Shown here: positions 52,421 to 61,387 of the stretch, one piece after another
Layout: every line of letters starts with the position of its first letter
Position numbering within the stretch: the first letter of the stretch is position 1
Source: Sulfitobacter sp. M05
GTDB taxonomy: Bacteria; Pseudomonadota; Alphaproteobacteria; Rhodobacterales; Rhodobacteraceae
Assembly (NCBI RefSeq): GCF_029285175.1
Contig: NZ_JABEDH010000004.1
Coordinates: 62,001-126,000 of the forward strand
Reading direction: 5' to 3'
Length of the DNA: 64,000 nucleotides
Notes under the pieces: model-generated
Databases searched by the model: none
What the model was told of the DNA's origin: nothing
The model's input: the letters and a program-made list of their open reading frames with translations, nothing else
Made by a program: the position numbers and the translations under genes

Positions 52421-54202
52421 TTGTCGCAGATTGATGAAACCCCTGTAGATTCTGGAGGACAAATCAAGGCGTTCCACATCATTGTTGTGTTCCTGTCCTT
52501 GTTCCTGACCTTCTTCGCCTGGCAGTTTTCGCGCCAGCAAATTGAAACACGGGTCTTTCAACGGTTTGAAGCATCCCGAGACAGCGTCATTGCATTGATC
52601 GTTGATCGCATGGAAAAATACGAGGATGCGCTTTGGGCCGGTGTCGCGGCGATTGAATCCCATGGTGGAGATATCTCCTATGAGGACTGGCACGTCTTTG
52701 CCCAGTCTCTGGATATCCACGAAAAATACCCCGGTATTAACGGTATCGGAGTGATCCATTTTCATACCGAACAGACACTGGATGAATACCTGAGTGTGCA
52801 ACGTGGCACCCGACCGCAGTTCCGAATTTTCCCCGACCACGACCAACCCATGTTCATGCCCATTACCTATATTGAGCCGGAAAGCAGCAATGCCGCGGCC
52901 ATCGGACTGGATGTGGCACATGAAGTGAACCGCCGCTCCGCTGCCTTGGCCAGCCGGGACACCGGCACGTCACAGATCACCGGACCAATTACATTGGTCC
53001 AGGATGAAACCAGTACGGCGGGATTTTTGTTCTATACCCCGTTTCGCAAGGATGGTGTGCCGGCCGGGGCGGTTTATGCCCCTTTTGTGGTTCACAAGCT
53101 GATGGAAGGGTTGCTGGCGACTGAATTGCATAACGTGCGGTTCAGTATCCAGGATCAAGGCACAGTGATTTACGACAGACATGCCGAAGGTGATCGGTTT
53201 TATGACCCCGATCCGATGTATTCCGGCCATAGCGAAATTGATATTTATGGGCGGACATGGGTGGTCGATGTTCAGACTAACCTCTCGTTTCGGGGACAGA
53301 ATACCTATTCGCAACCCACCTTCATTCTGGTTGCCGGGCTGGTGATCGAGGCGCTGATCATCGCGCTGTTGTTCCTGTTGGCGAAGGCCAACAGGCGTGC
53401 CATTGCTTATGCGGATCAGGCGACAGTGTCGCTCCAGCAGAAAACCGCAAGGCTGGACGCGACCAATAAAGAGCTGTTCATCAAGAATGAGGCCCTTGAG
53501 GAGTTTGCCTATATCGCTTCGCATGATCTCAAGACGCCGATCCGCGGGATCAATGGTCTGACAGAGATGATTGAGGAAGATCTGGAAGGTTATTTTGCTT
53601 CGCCGGAGGCAAACCCCGAAGTGCAGCAGAACCTGAAGCTGATCCAGACCCGTGTTGTGCGGATGAACCAGCTGACCCAAGGGATTATGGAATACGCTAA
53701 GGTCGAGGTCCACGCCAAGGAAAATGGGGTGCTGGATCTGGAACGGATGTTGGTCGATCTGGTGCTGGATCTAGGGCTGAACGACGGGCAGCTGGTGCTT
53801 GAAGGAGATGTCAAATCACTTGGTTTTGACACGATCAATCTGCGTCGGGTGCTGGAAAACCTGATCGGAAACGCTGTCAAATACCACCAAGGAGCCGAGC
53901 CCTTGCAGGTTGTGGTCTCGGCCCGGCAGGTTGACGACCGGTGCTGTTTCTCAGTCGCAGATAATGGTCCGGGTATTGATCCGAAGTTTCACGACCGCAT
54001 TTTTAAAGTTTTTCAAACGCTGCGCCTTGCCGACATGCCGGAAAGCACCGGTATCGGTTTGGCAATCGTAAAAAAGGCCGTCGAGCGCAATGCTGGAAAA
54101 ATTGGACTTCAATCGGAAGAGGGAAAGGGATCGACCTTTCGATTCGACTGGCCGGGCAGTGACACAAGCACCCAGCACCCGGTTTCAAGGGAGGCTGCAT
54201 AA
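52421..54202 (+). CDS. CHASE-domain sensor histidine kinase
   Basis: A 593-residue membrane kinase. The start is taken as TTG at 52421 because GGAGG (52408-52412) lies eight bases before it; no ATG or GTG in frame has a comparable ribosome site. Transmembrane segment 1 is at about residues 18-35 (FHIIVVFLSLFLTFFAW), an extracytoplasmic CHASE domain at about 60-290 (GINGIGVIHF, FPDHDQPMFMPITYIEP), segment 2 at about 300-323. HisKA has the phosphorylated His368 in YIASHDLKTPIRG, followed by N box RRVLENLIGNAVKYH, G1 VADNGPGIDP and G2 STGIGLAIVKKA. The response regulator gene follows directly, so they form a two-component pair that senses a small external ligand. Confidence 0.92.
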   Translation: MSQIDETPVDSGGQIKAFHIIVVFLSLFLTFFAWQFSRQQIETRVFQRFEASRDSVIALIVDRMEKYEDALWAGVAAIESHGGDISYEDWHVFAQSLDIHEKYPGINGIGVIHFHTEQTLDEYLSVQRGTRPQFRIFPDHDQPMFMPITYIEPESSNAAAIGLDVAHEVNRRSAALASRDTGTSQITGPITLVQDETSTAGFLFYTPFRKDGVPAGAVYAPFVVHKLMEGLLATELHNVRFSIQDQGTVIYDRHAEGDRFYDPDPMYSGHSEIDIYGRTWVVDVQTNLSFRGQNTYSQPTFILVAGLVIEALIIALLFLLAKANRRAIAYADQATVSLQQKTARLDATNKELFIKNEALEEFAYIASHDLKTPIRGINGLTEMIEEDLEGYFASPEANPEVQQNLKLIQTRVVRMNQLTQGIMEYAKVEVHAKENGVLDLERMLVDLVLDLGLNDGQLVLEGDVKSLGFDTINLRRVLENLIGNAVKYHQGAEPLQVVVSARQVDDRCCFSVADNGPGIDPKFHDRIFKVFQTLRLADMPESTGIGLAIVKKAVERNAGKIGLQSEEGKGSTFRFDWPGSDTSTQHPVSREAA

Positions 54203-54203
54203 G

Positions 54204-54635
54204 ATGAAACAGGACATGAATATTTTGTTGGTCGAAGATAATGATGTGGACGTCGAAATTCTGAAGCGCTCGCTAAAAAAGCTCGGCTCGACAGGATCGC
54301 TGTTGCGGGCAAAAGATGGGGTGGAGGCGCTGGAAATCCTATGTGATCACACTTCAAAAGAAGAGCTTTCCCATCCTTATGTGATCCTGCTTGACATCAA
54401 CATGCCCCGCATGAACGGGCACGAGTTCCTCGCAAAGCTGAGGCAGACAGACAAAATCAGGCTTTCACGTGTTTTTGTTTTTACCACATCGGCAAGTAAA
54501 AGGGACGTCGCACTTGCCTATGAGAACAACGCGAATGGCTACATCGTCAAGCCGGACAGTGCCTCTGAACTGTCTAATGTTCTCAAAACTCTGCAAGAGT
54601 TTTGGCAGCTGTGCAAGGCTCCTGATGCAGTTTAG
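54204..54635 (+). CDS. single-domain response regulator (Rcp1-like)
   Basis: A 143-residue receiver domain with no output domain. The ATG at 54204 follows GGGAGG and comes one base after the kinase stop. Acidic pocket EDND at residues 11-14, phosphoryl-acceptor Asp64 in ILLDINMPRMNG and Lys116 in YIVKPDS are intact. It resembles Rcp1, the partner of cyanobacterial phytochromes, and likely relays phosphate to another protein or acts by protein contact. There is no DNA-binding part, so it cannot by itself switch on the operon that follows. Confidence 0.92.
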   Translation: MKQDMNILLVEDNDVDVEILKRSLKKLGSTGSLLRAKDGVEALEILCDHTSKEELSHPYVILLDINMPRMNGHEFLAKLRQTDKIRLSRVFVFTTSASKRDVALAYENNANGYIVKPDSASELSNVLKTLQEFWQLCKAPDAV

Positions 54636-54836
54636 GCGTGTTGGTCTGGCGCCAGCGATCTTTTGAAAATGTAGTTTGTCTGGCGTGGTGACAAGAGTAG
54701 GGGCCATGCCGTCGATTTTCTTCCACTGTCATCCGAAGAATGTCGCCTCTGCGGTATGCCAGCGAGCAAAACCTCAAACTACCCGCGCCCCGCCTGATGA
54801 CCATGAAAGGTGACAGGTGATTAAAGTTTGGCTAAC

Positions 54837-54851
54837 CTCCCCAAGGGGGAG
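54837..54851 (+). promoter_or_regulatory. hairpin covering the ribosome site of the 54858 operon
   Basis: CTCCCC-AAG-GGGGAG forms a 6-bp stem with a 3-base loop, and its right arm is the Shine-Dalgarno sequence of the first gene of the five-gene operon. In the folded mRNA the ribosome site is masked. The 222-base gap before it (54636-54857) contains no other gene. Confidence 0.6.
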
Positions 54852-54857
54852 ATATTT

Positions 54858-56453
54858 ATGACGCATGGTGATCATCGTCGCCACCACCCGCGCCACCAGG
54901 CAAAGTGGAAGACGTTTAAGACAAAAGAATCTGGTTTACCGAACTACAAACAAAAACATTTAGACAAATTACAACAACGCCTGAGCGGTCGCATTCAATT
55001 GGCCGGGGCACCCGGATATAACGACGACCGCATGGTTTTCATGCATACTTATCAGCAATATCCGCAGGTGATTGTGTTTTGCGAATGCGAAACCGATGTG
55101 CTGGCGGCACTGGATTTTGCCGATAAGTCGCGCCTGCAAGTGACGGCGCGATCCGGCGGGCATTGCACCGCTGGATATTCGGTGAACGATCAGGTGGTCA
55201 TCGACACCTCGGGTCTGAATCATCTGGTGGTGGACAGGCAAACGCCGACGGTGCGCTGCGGGCCGGGGGTTACGTTTCGCAAGCTGAACCGAATGCTGGA
55301 CCATCACAAATTGCATCTGCCCGGTGGCGGTTGCGAAACCGTTAATGTTGCCGGGTATATGATGGGCGGCGGGTACGGGTTTACCTCGCGGTTGTTCGGG
55401 ATGAATTGCGACCGTGTTATTGGCGTAAAGGTCGCGTTGGCTGACGGGACGGTACTGACCGCTAATGCGGAAGAAAACCAAGATCTGTTCTGGGCGATCC
55501 GCGGCGGCACGGGCAATCAGTTTGGTATTCTGCTTGAAGTTGTCTATGATCCGGTACCTTTGGACCGAAAGTTTTTTGGTTTCGGGCTGCGTTGGAATAT
55601 GCGCCACAAACACGAGGCCGACATCCAGCGGGTGTGCCGTGTGCTGGAATCCTTGCAGGCTGAATACTCTAATTCTGGCCCGCCGAAAATGGGGCATCAG
55701 GCCCTGATGATGTACCTTCCCGACGCGGATCATCCCGAGGGGCAAATTCCCTGTTTGTCTCTCAGGGGCCTTTATGACGGCACCCGCGCCGAGGCCGAGG
55801 CAGCCCTTGGCCCTCTGTTGGCCACGTTGGAAGACCCGCGCAAGGATGTGGAAATCTGGACCCATAAACACCACTACACGCGCTTGAACGAACTGCTGTT
55901 GCAGACGGCACATCCGGCGGGGCACGACATGCCCAACGTGTCGATGAACACCAAACCGCTGGTCGAAGGTTGGCTGATCGAGGAACATCACAGCGCAGAC
56001 CGCTGGCGCGATGTGGTTGATCATTTTCTCGAAGCGCCGGACAAAACCTGCTTCATCGCGATGGAATTTTACGGTGGTGCAATCGCCAATCCGAAACCCG
56101 ATGAGATGGCATTCTTCCACCGCAAACCATCGGTTGATCTGTTCAGCTGGGCGTTTTGGACGTTTGACACACATAAGGAGGCTTCGATCGGCTGGCTTGA
56201 CGGGCTGGGCGAAATTGCCGGACCGATGGGCAACGGACATCGCTATCAGAACTATCCGCGCCGTGGCACCCAAGGGTTCCTTGAAGCTTATTTCGGGGAG
56301 AACCTGCCGCGTTTGCAGGCTGCGAAGGCGAAATTTGATCCGCATAATATGTTTTGGTTCGAGCAAAGCCTTGGGTTAAGGCCGGACAAAAAACCGGGGT
56401 CCGAAGGCGTGCAGGATGAGGAAACAGGGGACGAGCGCCATGACGACCGATAG
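54858..56453 (+). CDS. BBE-type FAD-linked oxidase
   Basis: A 531-residue oxidase of the berberine-bridge/PCMH family. The ATG at 54858 follows GGGGGAG; a TTG 30 bases earlier is less likely. The FAD-binding domain (about 70-245) has SGGHCTAGYS with His102 and GGGCETVNVAGY with Cys159, the two positions that bind FAD covalently in berberine bridge enzyme, so bicovalent flavin is likely. A C-terminal BBE segment with the flavin-contacting region RYQNYPRRG and FDPHNMFWFEQSLG is present. Unusually, the N-terminal 40 residues are basic and His-rich with no signal peptide. Such enzymes oxidise alcohols, sugars or amine-type secondary metabolites. It opens the quinoprotein-like operon and overlaps the next gene by 14 bases. 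Confidence 0.88.
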   Translation: MTHGDHRRHHPRHQAKWKTFKTKESGLPNYKQKHLDKLQQRLSGRIQLAGAPGYNDDRMVFMHTYQQYPQVIVFCECETDVLAALDFADKSRLQVTARSGGHCTAGYSVNDQVVIDTSGLNHLVVDRQTPTVRCGPGVTFRKLNRMLDHHKLHLPGGGCETVNVAGYMMGGGYGFTSRLFGMNCDRVIGVKVALADGTVLTANAEENQDLFWAIRGGTGNQFGILLEVVYDPVPLDRKFFGFGLRWNMRHKHEADIQRVCRVLESLQAEYSNSGPPKMGHQALMMYLPDADHPEGQIPCLSLRGLYDGTRAEAEAALGPLLATLEDPRKDVEIWTHKHHYTRLNELLLQTAHPAGHDMPNVSMNTKPLVEGWLIEEHHSADRWRDVVDHFLEAPDKTCFIAMEFYGGAIANPKPDEMAFFHRKPSVDLFSWAFWTFDTHKEASIGWLDGLGEIAGPMGNGHRYQNYPRRGTQGFLEAYFGENLPRLQAAKAKFDPHNMFWFEQSLGLRPDKKPGSEGVQDEETGDERHDDR

Positions 56454-58257
56454 ATTAAAACCCTGCACCCATTCGGACCCTGACACTTGCGAACCATGGT
56501 GCGGACGTGACCCGACGCAGGGCCGGATGCTGGGCATTTTCTTTGACCCACCGATGGCAATTGCGCGGGTGGGGCGCTCGAAAGAACCGATGCCCGCCTA
56601 TCGCTGGAAACTGGATGAGAATCCGGCACGCGGGGTGCAGACCATGATCGAACCCGCGCCCAGTCTGATTGAAACCTCAGTGAAGGGCAACGGCCACCAC
56701 CCCTTTACTCTGAAGGTGCAAACGCCACTACGCGTCACTTTCAAGGACCGGCATGGCAAGATCAAACCGGTGGCCCCCTTCTTTGAACTTTGGGCACGGC
56801 TTCAGGATCCGGACGGTACCGTTGTGCAGGTGCCGGTGACACGTCATTTCCTTGAGAAACGCGGCACCAGCCTGAAACATCTGCAATTTACCGTCGAGGC
56901 GGCCAACCGCAAAGCGGAATCGCGCACCAAACTGGCATCCTGTGCGGCGGTGGCCCGCAAGGTTTTCGCTGCGGATCACTATAAGACCCATCATCTGGAC
57001 GCGATCAGCCCGCATACCGAAGGGCAGGTGCCGCTGGTGCGTGAGGACGCGCCGCTGCCGCTGGGCAAGATCAGGACTTTCAAGGAAAACCTTGAGAACA
57101 TCAGCTGCAAAACCCGTCTGGATCAGGTGCGTATCCGCTTTATCCCGGGCAAAGGCGACAGCTTTGGTCCGCCCGAGGCCGCCAAGGCACCAGCATCGCC
57201 CCTGCCGGCAGGTGGGTTCGAGCCGCCAATGACGGAATACGGCCCGATCCACAAAATGACCCGCAAGGAAAATCGTATCCTCAGTTCGGACACCCCGTGG
57301 TCAGGGTATAATTTTCGCACCGACAACACGCCCAAATGGCCCACCCCGATGGACAGCTATGACGGGGCGCGGGTCGGGTCGGGCAATGGCTGGGGCTTGA
57401 TCGACGACACTTGCGATTTGGTCCTGACCGCGCAGATTGCAGTGGAGGGCAAGGCGCATGTGGCACAGGCCCGTGCCATGGCCGGCCCGCCCGATTTTGC
57501 GCCAGACAAACGCCCGATGTATTCAATTCAGGACGAGCTGGAAGACCGTGATTTGCCGCCTGCAACGCTTGATATTGATGAGACACCGCTTGAGATACTA
57601 GACCTCTTCCGCCGGATTTTCGAGACCGCGAGCCTGATCAATCTGGATCAACGTCGCTCTTGGGCGCTGGATGGCAATGCGCAACTACTGGGTGAACCGG
57701 ACGAAAATGATCCGGATTGGGACGCGGGCATCACGCCGCATCTGGGGCCGAAATCCATGCGCGAAAGTGATGCGCCCTATGCCAGTCTGGTGCCGGAATA
57801 TACACCGGGGCAGGGTGACACAATAGAGCCCCGATCGGGCGCGAATGACCGCTTGCCCTATACCCAAGTGGTGCAACAGGTCCATGCCCGCATGTGTGAC
57901 AGCCCGATCCTGCGGGCGTTTCTGTTGCGTGATCCTGACCGCCTGCGTCGGATTGTGCGCCCGCCATTTGCCCATGTTGCAGAGCTGGCGAAAATACCCG
58001 GTGTGCAAAAAGGGCCATCGGTGGATTTCGGCGCTAATGGACCCGACGACATCGAATTTCGCGACCCGCGTGTGACCATTGCCCAGACCTATGACATGCG
58101 CATGCCGCCCTATATGCGCCATTCGATGGGGGTGCCCCTGTCGGTCACGCGCCGGCAATATGACCTGTTGATGAAATATATTGAAAAACTAGAGGGGGAA
58201 TGGAAGCACTCTGTGCAGCCACAGGTCGATACACCCGCTGCGGAGGAAAAAGCATGA
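56440..58257 (+). CDS. LodA-like protein (putative quinoprotein component)
   Basis: A 605-residue protein with features of LodA/GoxA, the cysteine-tryptophylquinone (CTQ) oxidases: FFDPPMAIARVGRSKEPM (residues 34-51) resembles their N-terminal IARVGNS segment, an immunoglobulin-like stretch follows (LQFTVEAANRKAES), and the C-terminal MRMPPYMRHSMG with PLSVTRRQYDLLMKY resembles their MPP...LTxxQY end. It lacks the Cys/Trp pair that forms CTQ in an obvious position, whereas the next protein contains a Cys/Trp-rich stretch. The ATG at 56440 lies inside the end of the flavin oxidase gene, and its stop overlaps the next start (ATGA). No signal peptide is visible. The LodA relationship is remote and inferred from motifs; the gene itself is certain. 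Confidence 0.62.
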   Translation: MTTDRLKPCTHSDPDTCEPWCGRDPTQGRMLGIFFDPPMAIARVGRSKEPMPAYRWKLDENPARGVQTMIEPAPSLIETSVKGNGHHPFTLKVQTPLRVTFKDRHGKIKPVAPFFELWARLQDPDGTVVQVPVTRHFLEKRGTSLKHLQFTVEAANRKAESRTKLASCAAVARKVFAADHYKTHHLDAISPHTEGQVPLVREDAPLPLGKIRTFKENLENISCKTRLDQVRIRFIPGKGDSFGPPEAAKAPASPLPAGGFEPPMTEYGPIHKMTRKENRILSSDTPWSGYNFRTDNTPKWPTPMDSYDGARVGSGNGWGLIDDTCDLVLTAQIAVEGKAHVAQARAMAGPPDFAPDKRPMYSIQDELEDRDLPPATLDIDETPLEILDLFRRIFETASLINLDQRRSWALDGNAQLLGEPDENDPDWDAGITPHLGPKSMRESDAPYASLVPEYTPGQGDTIEPRSGANDRLPYTQVVQQVHARMCDSPILRAFLLRDPDRLRRIVRPPFAHVAELAKIPGVQKGPSVDFGANGPDDIEFRDPRVTIAQTYDMRMPPYMRHSMGVPLSVTRRQYDLLMKYIEKLEGEWKHSVQPQVDTPAAEEKA

Positions 58258-60068
58258 CCGGCGGACCCAGACAATTAAACAAGGCCCGCAAGGCCGACGC
58301 GAACGGCAACCCTGCGTACCCCCAGCCGGTCTTGGGCAACCCTGTGTCAACATTGATGGAATCCGGTGTCGGTAACTGCTTTCCGGGGTTGGAGTTTGAC
58401 CTGCGCCAGCTGGATGTGCGGTTCTTTCCGGGGCTGGTGTTCGAGTTCCTTGGCATCACCCCCGCAGGGCCGGATGGCACGCAGGGCGCGCGGCTGACAT
58501 ATGCTTTTCCCAAGGGTGATCCGATTATCGCGGATAAATACACCGATGACGGACAGGCGTGGGTCACCGACCTGAAGAAACAATATGCCGGCCCTGCCGG
58601 GGCGGCGCTGGGCAGCGGCACATGGTATCTGCATTTCGTGGAACAGGACGGCAAGCGGATCATGCTGTATGATTATTCGCTTTATCAGAACGGTGTCGGG
58701 CTGGTCCCTTACGAGGGCGAAACTGCCTGGTGGATCATTCGTCTGATCGAGGCGGAAAAACCGCTGACCATTGCCCTGACACAACGCGCGGCGGACGGAT
58801 CACCCAGTGGTTCGCCCGTGGTATTGACGGGGCGGCGGCGCATGTTCCTGAATGACGAGGGGATGATTGATCCGGTTTACCATCCCGGCGAGCTTACCTC
58901 CTCCATGTGCAGCCCCTGGACCCATGATTTTCGCGATTGCGCCTGCCATTACTGGGCGTCCAACCACCCCGATGTTGTTTTGGGCGAAGTGGATGATCCG
59001 CAACAACAATTACCCGATGGCACCGACAAGGATGACCCGGCGCAGGCGGTCACCTTTATCGACTGGATGCGCCGACGGCATCTGCCGCTCAAGGATGTAT
59101 CGGCGCAGACCACCTTGGAAAAAGCGCGCCCTGATCGGTACGACCCTTATGAAATCAACCTCCATTGGGAGGAGCTGGATTTTGTGCTGCAAGGGCAGGA
59201 AAGTAAGGGGACAACGGACCTGAAAAAGCTGCAACCGCAGGAGCCCTATGAACAGCTGGAAGAGTTGATAGAGGACCTGCACGAATTGGCAGGAATGGAG
59301 CTGACGCTGGCGCTGGAATACCTTTATGCCTACTTCAGCTTGCGCGAACCGGATGGGGTGACACCGGAGCAAGAGATGGCTTGGCCGGGACTAACAGAGG
59401 ATGTGCGCGCGGCGCGGCAATTGATCCTTTCTGTTGCGCTGAGTGAGATGACGCATCTGCGTTGGGTCAATCAAACGCTGTGGCTGATTTATGCGGCCTA
59501 TCCAGAGATGGGATCATACGAACCCGTCCTGTCCCCGACCAAGATTGACGCGGGTCCCGATAGCAAGACAGGGCACAGCGGCACCGGCGTGTTGCGTCCT
59601 GCGACACAGAATGTCTTGCAAAATTTTGTTGATATCGAACGCCCCGGTGGGGATCTGGATACTGAATACGTTAAGTTGGTAGCCTACCTGCGTGAATACA
59701 TGGATCACTTTCCCGAAGGTCTTTACCAACTGGCCGTACGTATCGACAGTGACGGGATGCAGCACTATCAAAAGTTCCGCGATGTGAAGCGGATACTGCA
59801 ACCCTATGCGGCGCAAGAAGCTTTGTATCTGCGCCCTGTCCAAGAGGCCAAGCCGGATTCCGCAGAGGTTCAGCCGGCCTTGGATCTGGTTGATATCGCG
59901 CTTGAGGCGCTGCGCAAAGGCTATCTGATCGAGGCGAACCTTGGCGATATGTCCGTGGCCAATGCGGAAATCAAAACCGCCCGCGACGCCATGCACAAAT
60001 TAAGCGATGTGGCCCTGTCCCTTGCCCGCAAGAACATCGGTGTGCCGTTCTTTGCGAGGCTGCAATGA
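58254..60068 (+). CDS. LodA-like Cys/Trp-rich domain fused to a ferritin-like diiron domain
   Basis: A 604-residue protein of two parts. Residues about 1-245 contain SGVGNCFPGLEFDLR and, at 219-234, CSPWTHDFRDCACHYW, with Cys219, 229, 231 and Trp222, 234 close together, recalling the C-terminal LodA region that provides the cofactor Cys and Trp. Residues about 330-530 form a ferritin-like domain of the VioB type: helix HELAGMELTLALEYLYAYF with Glu344, 349, 355, then ALSEMTHLRW with Glu398-x-x-His401 as a diiron ExxH motif, and a third helix with GMQHYQKF. ATGA overlaps link it to both neighbours. It may be the substrate of the radical SAM and flavin enzymes encoded next, or an enzyme in its own right; no such fusion is known to me as characterised. 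Confidence 0.6.
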   Translation: MTGGPRQLNKARKADANGNPAYPQPVLGNPVSTLMESGVGNCFPGLEFDLRQLDVRFFPGLVFEFLGITPAGPDGTQGARLTYAFPKGDPIIADKYTDDGQAWVTDLKKQYAGPAGAALGSGTWYLHFVEQDGKRIMLYDYSLYQNGVGLVPYEGETAWWIIRLIEAEKPLTIALTQRAADGSPSGSPVVLTGRRRMFLNDEGMIDPVYHPGELTSSMCSPWTHDFRDCACHYWASNHPDVVLGEVDDPQQQLPDGTDKDDPAQAVTFIDWMRRRHLPLKDVSAQTTLEKARPDRYDPYEINLHWEELDFVLQGQESKGTTDLKKLQPQEPYEQLEELIEDLHELAGMELTLALEYLYAYFSLREPDGVTPEQEMAWPGLTEDVRAARQLILSVALSEMTHLRWVNQTLWLIYAAYPEMGSYEPVLSPTKIDAGPDSKTGHSGTGVLRPATQNVLQNFVDIERPGGDLDTEYVKLVAYLREYMDHFPEGLYQLAVRIDSDGMQHYQKFRDVKRILQPYAAQEALYLRPVQEAKPDSAEVQPALDLVDIALEALRKGYLIEANLGDMSVANAEIKTARDAMHKLSDVALSLARKNIGVPFFARLQ

Positions 60069-61387
60069 CGGCGGTTCTGCCGGAGTTGAAACAGAGGCCG
60101 GCCAGTGGTCTGGCTCATGTGGCTGATGATCTGCTGCTGATGGCTGAAACGGCGGCAATTTTCGGATTGTCCGGCGTACAGGCGGCAGAATTGCGCAGCG
60201 CCTTGTTGGCGGGGGACAGGGTGGCGGCCCCCGTACTCGCCCGCCTTGGTTTGGAGGCCCCTGCCGCTGGCATACCGCCGGCCCCCCAAATTCATCCGGT
60301 GCGGGCGCTGGCGCTGACGGTGTCGCAAACCTGCAATCTGGCCTGCGGATACTGTTACGCGGCGGGCGGCAGCTTTGGCGGGGCGGATACACGTATGGGC
60401 TGGGACGTCGCCAAGCGGGCGATTGACCAGTTGATTGAGGCAACAGTGCCGGGCGGCGGGGTCAAGATCGCCTTTATGGGGGGCGAGCCGATGGTGGCGC
60501 GTGATTTGATCCGTAGGTCCGTGACCTACGCCAACAAGCGCGGTGCCACGCGGGCCATTCAGGTCGGGTATTCTCTGACCACCAACGGCACGTTGATTTC
60601 ACCCAAGGATGCCGCATTTTTCGCCCGTCACCGCTTTGCTGTCACGGTCAGCCTTGATGGTGGCAAGGAAGTGAATGACCGCTTGCGCCCTGATCGCGCG
60701 GGCAAGGGCAGTTTCAAACGCGTGGCCCAACGCCTTGCGCCGCTGCTGGATCATCGCGACCGGATTTCACTGGGCGCACGGGTCACGGTGACGCCGCAAA
60801 ATTTGGATTTGTCGCAGGTGGTTGATGACATCGCCGCGCTTGGCTTTGCCTCGGTTGGGGTGTCGCCTATGATCTCGTCACCCACTGGACAGGGGGCGCT
60901 GGCCGGACAGGATTTTGCGAGGCTGCTGGCGGGGATGATGGCCTGCGGGGATGCGTGGATGAGTGCGACACTTGCAGGGCGCGCCCATCCTTTTGCCAAT
61001 CTCGCAACGGTTCTGGGGGAACTGCATCGGGGCAGTCCGCGCAGCCATGGCTGTGGCGCGGCGCGTGATTATCTGGCGGTGGATGCGGCGGGCGAATATT
61101 CGGCCTGCCACCGGTTTGTCAAAGATCCGCTGGGTGCCATGGGGGATCTGGACAATGGGCCGAACGATGCGGCGCGCGCGGCGTTTCTCGAGGCCCGCAC
61201 GGTTGAACGTCAGTCCCCGTGTCAAACCTGCTGGGCGCGGCGTTTGTGCGGCGGTGGGTGTCATCAGGAGGTGCTACATGCGGGGCGTCCGGCCTGTGAT
61301 TTTGTGCGCGGCTGGCTGGATTACGGGCTACGGGCTTATGGGCGGCTGAACGCGGTGCAACCGGACTGGTTTGATGCTCAGCCATAA
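60065..61387 (+). CDS. radical SAM/SPASM maturase (QhpD-like)
   Basis: A 440-residue radical S-adenosylmethionine enzyme. The SAM-cluster motif CxxxCxxC is at Cys90, 94, 97 (SQTCNLACGYCYA). FMGGEP at about 140 and LTTNGTLIS at about 176 are standard. The C-terminal SPASM region for two auxiliary 4Fe-4S clusters has Cys330, Cys348 and Cys386, 389, 395, 399, 411, including CQTCWARRLCGGGCHQE, closely like QhpD, which forms Cys-to-Asp/Glu thioether bonds in the gamma subunit of quinohemoprotein amine dehydrogenase. The first 70 residues resemble a precursor-recognition segment. It overlaps both neighbours, so it most likely modifies a product of the same operon rather than a small peptide, since no short precursor gene is visible. 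Confidence 0.85.
   Translation: MTAVLPELKQRPASGLAHVADDLLLMAETAAIFGLSGVQAAELRSALLAGDRVAAPVLARLGLEAPAAGIPPAPQIHPVRALALTVSQTCNLACGYCYAAGGSFGGADTRMGWDVAKRAIDQLIEATVPGGGVKIAFMGGEPMVARDLIRRSVTYANKRGATRAIQVGYSLTTNGTLISPKDAAFFARHRFAVTVSLDGGKEVNDRLRPDRAGKGSFKRVAQRLAPLLDHRDRISLGARVTVTPQNLDLSQVVDDIAALGFASVGVSPMISSPTGQGALAGQDFARLLAGMMACGDAWMSATLAGRAHPFANLATVLGELHRGSPRSHGCGAARDYLAVDAAGEYSACHRFVKDPLGAMGDLDNGPNDAARAAFLEARTVERQSPCQTCWARRLCGGGCHQEVLHAGRPACDFVRGWLDYGLRAYGRLNAVQPDWFDAQP

Noticed and set aside
54969..56366. 465-codon antisense frame opposite the flavin oxidase
   Set aside because: The plus-strand gene has clear FAD motifs; the antisense product resembles nothing.
60065..61387. Classical RiPP peptide-modifying cluster
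   Set aside because: No short precursor peptide gene could be found between 54636 and 62714; the likely substrates are the large operon proteins.
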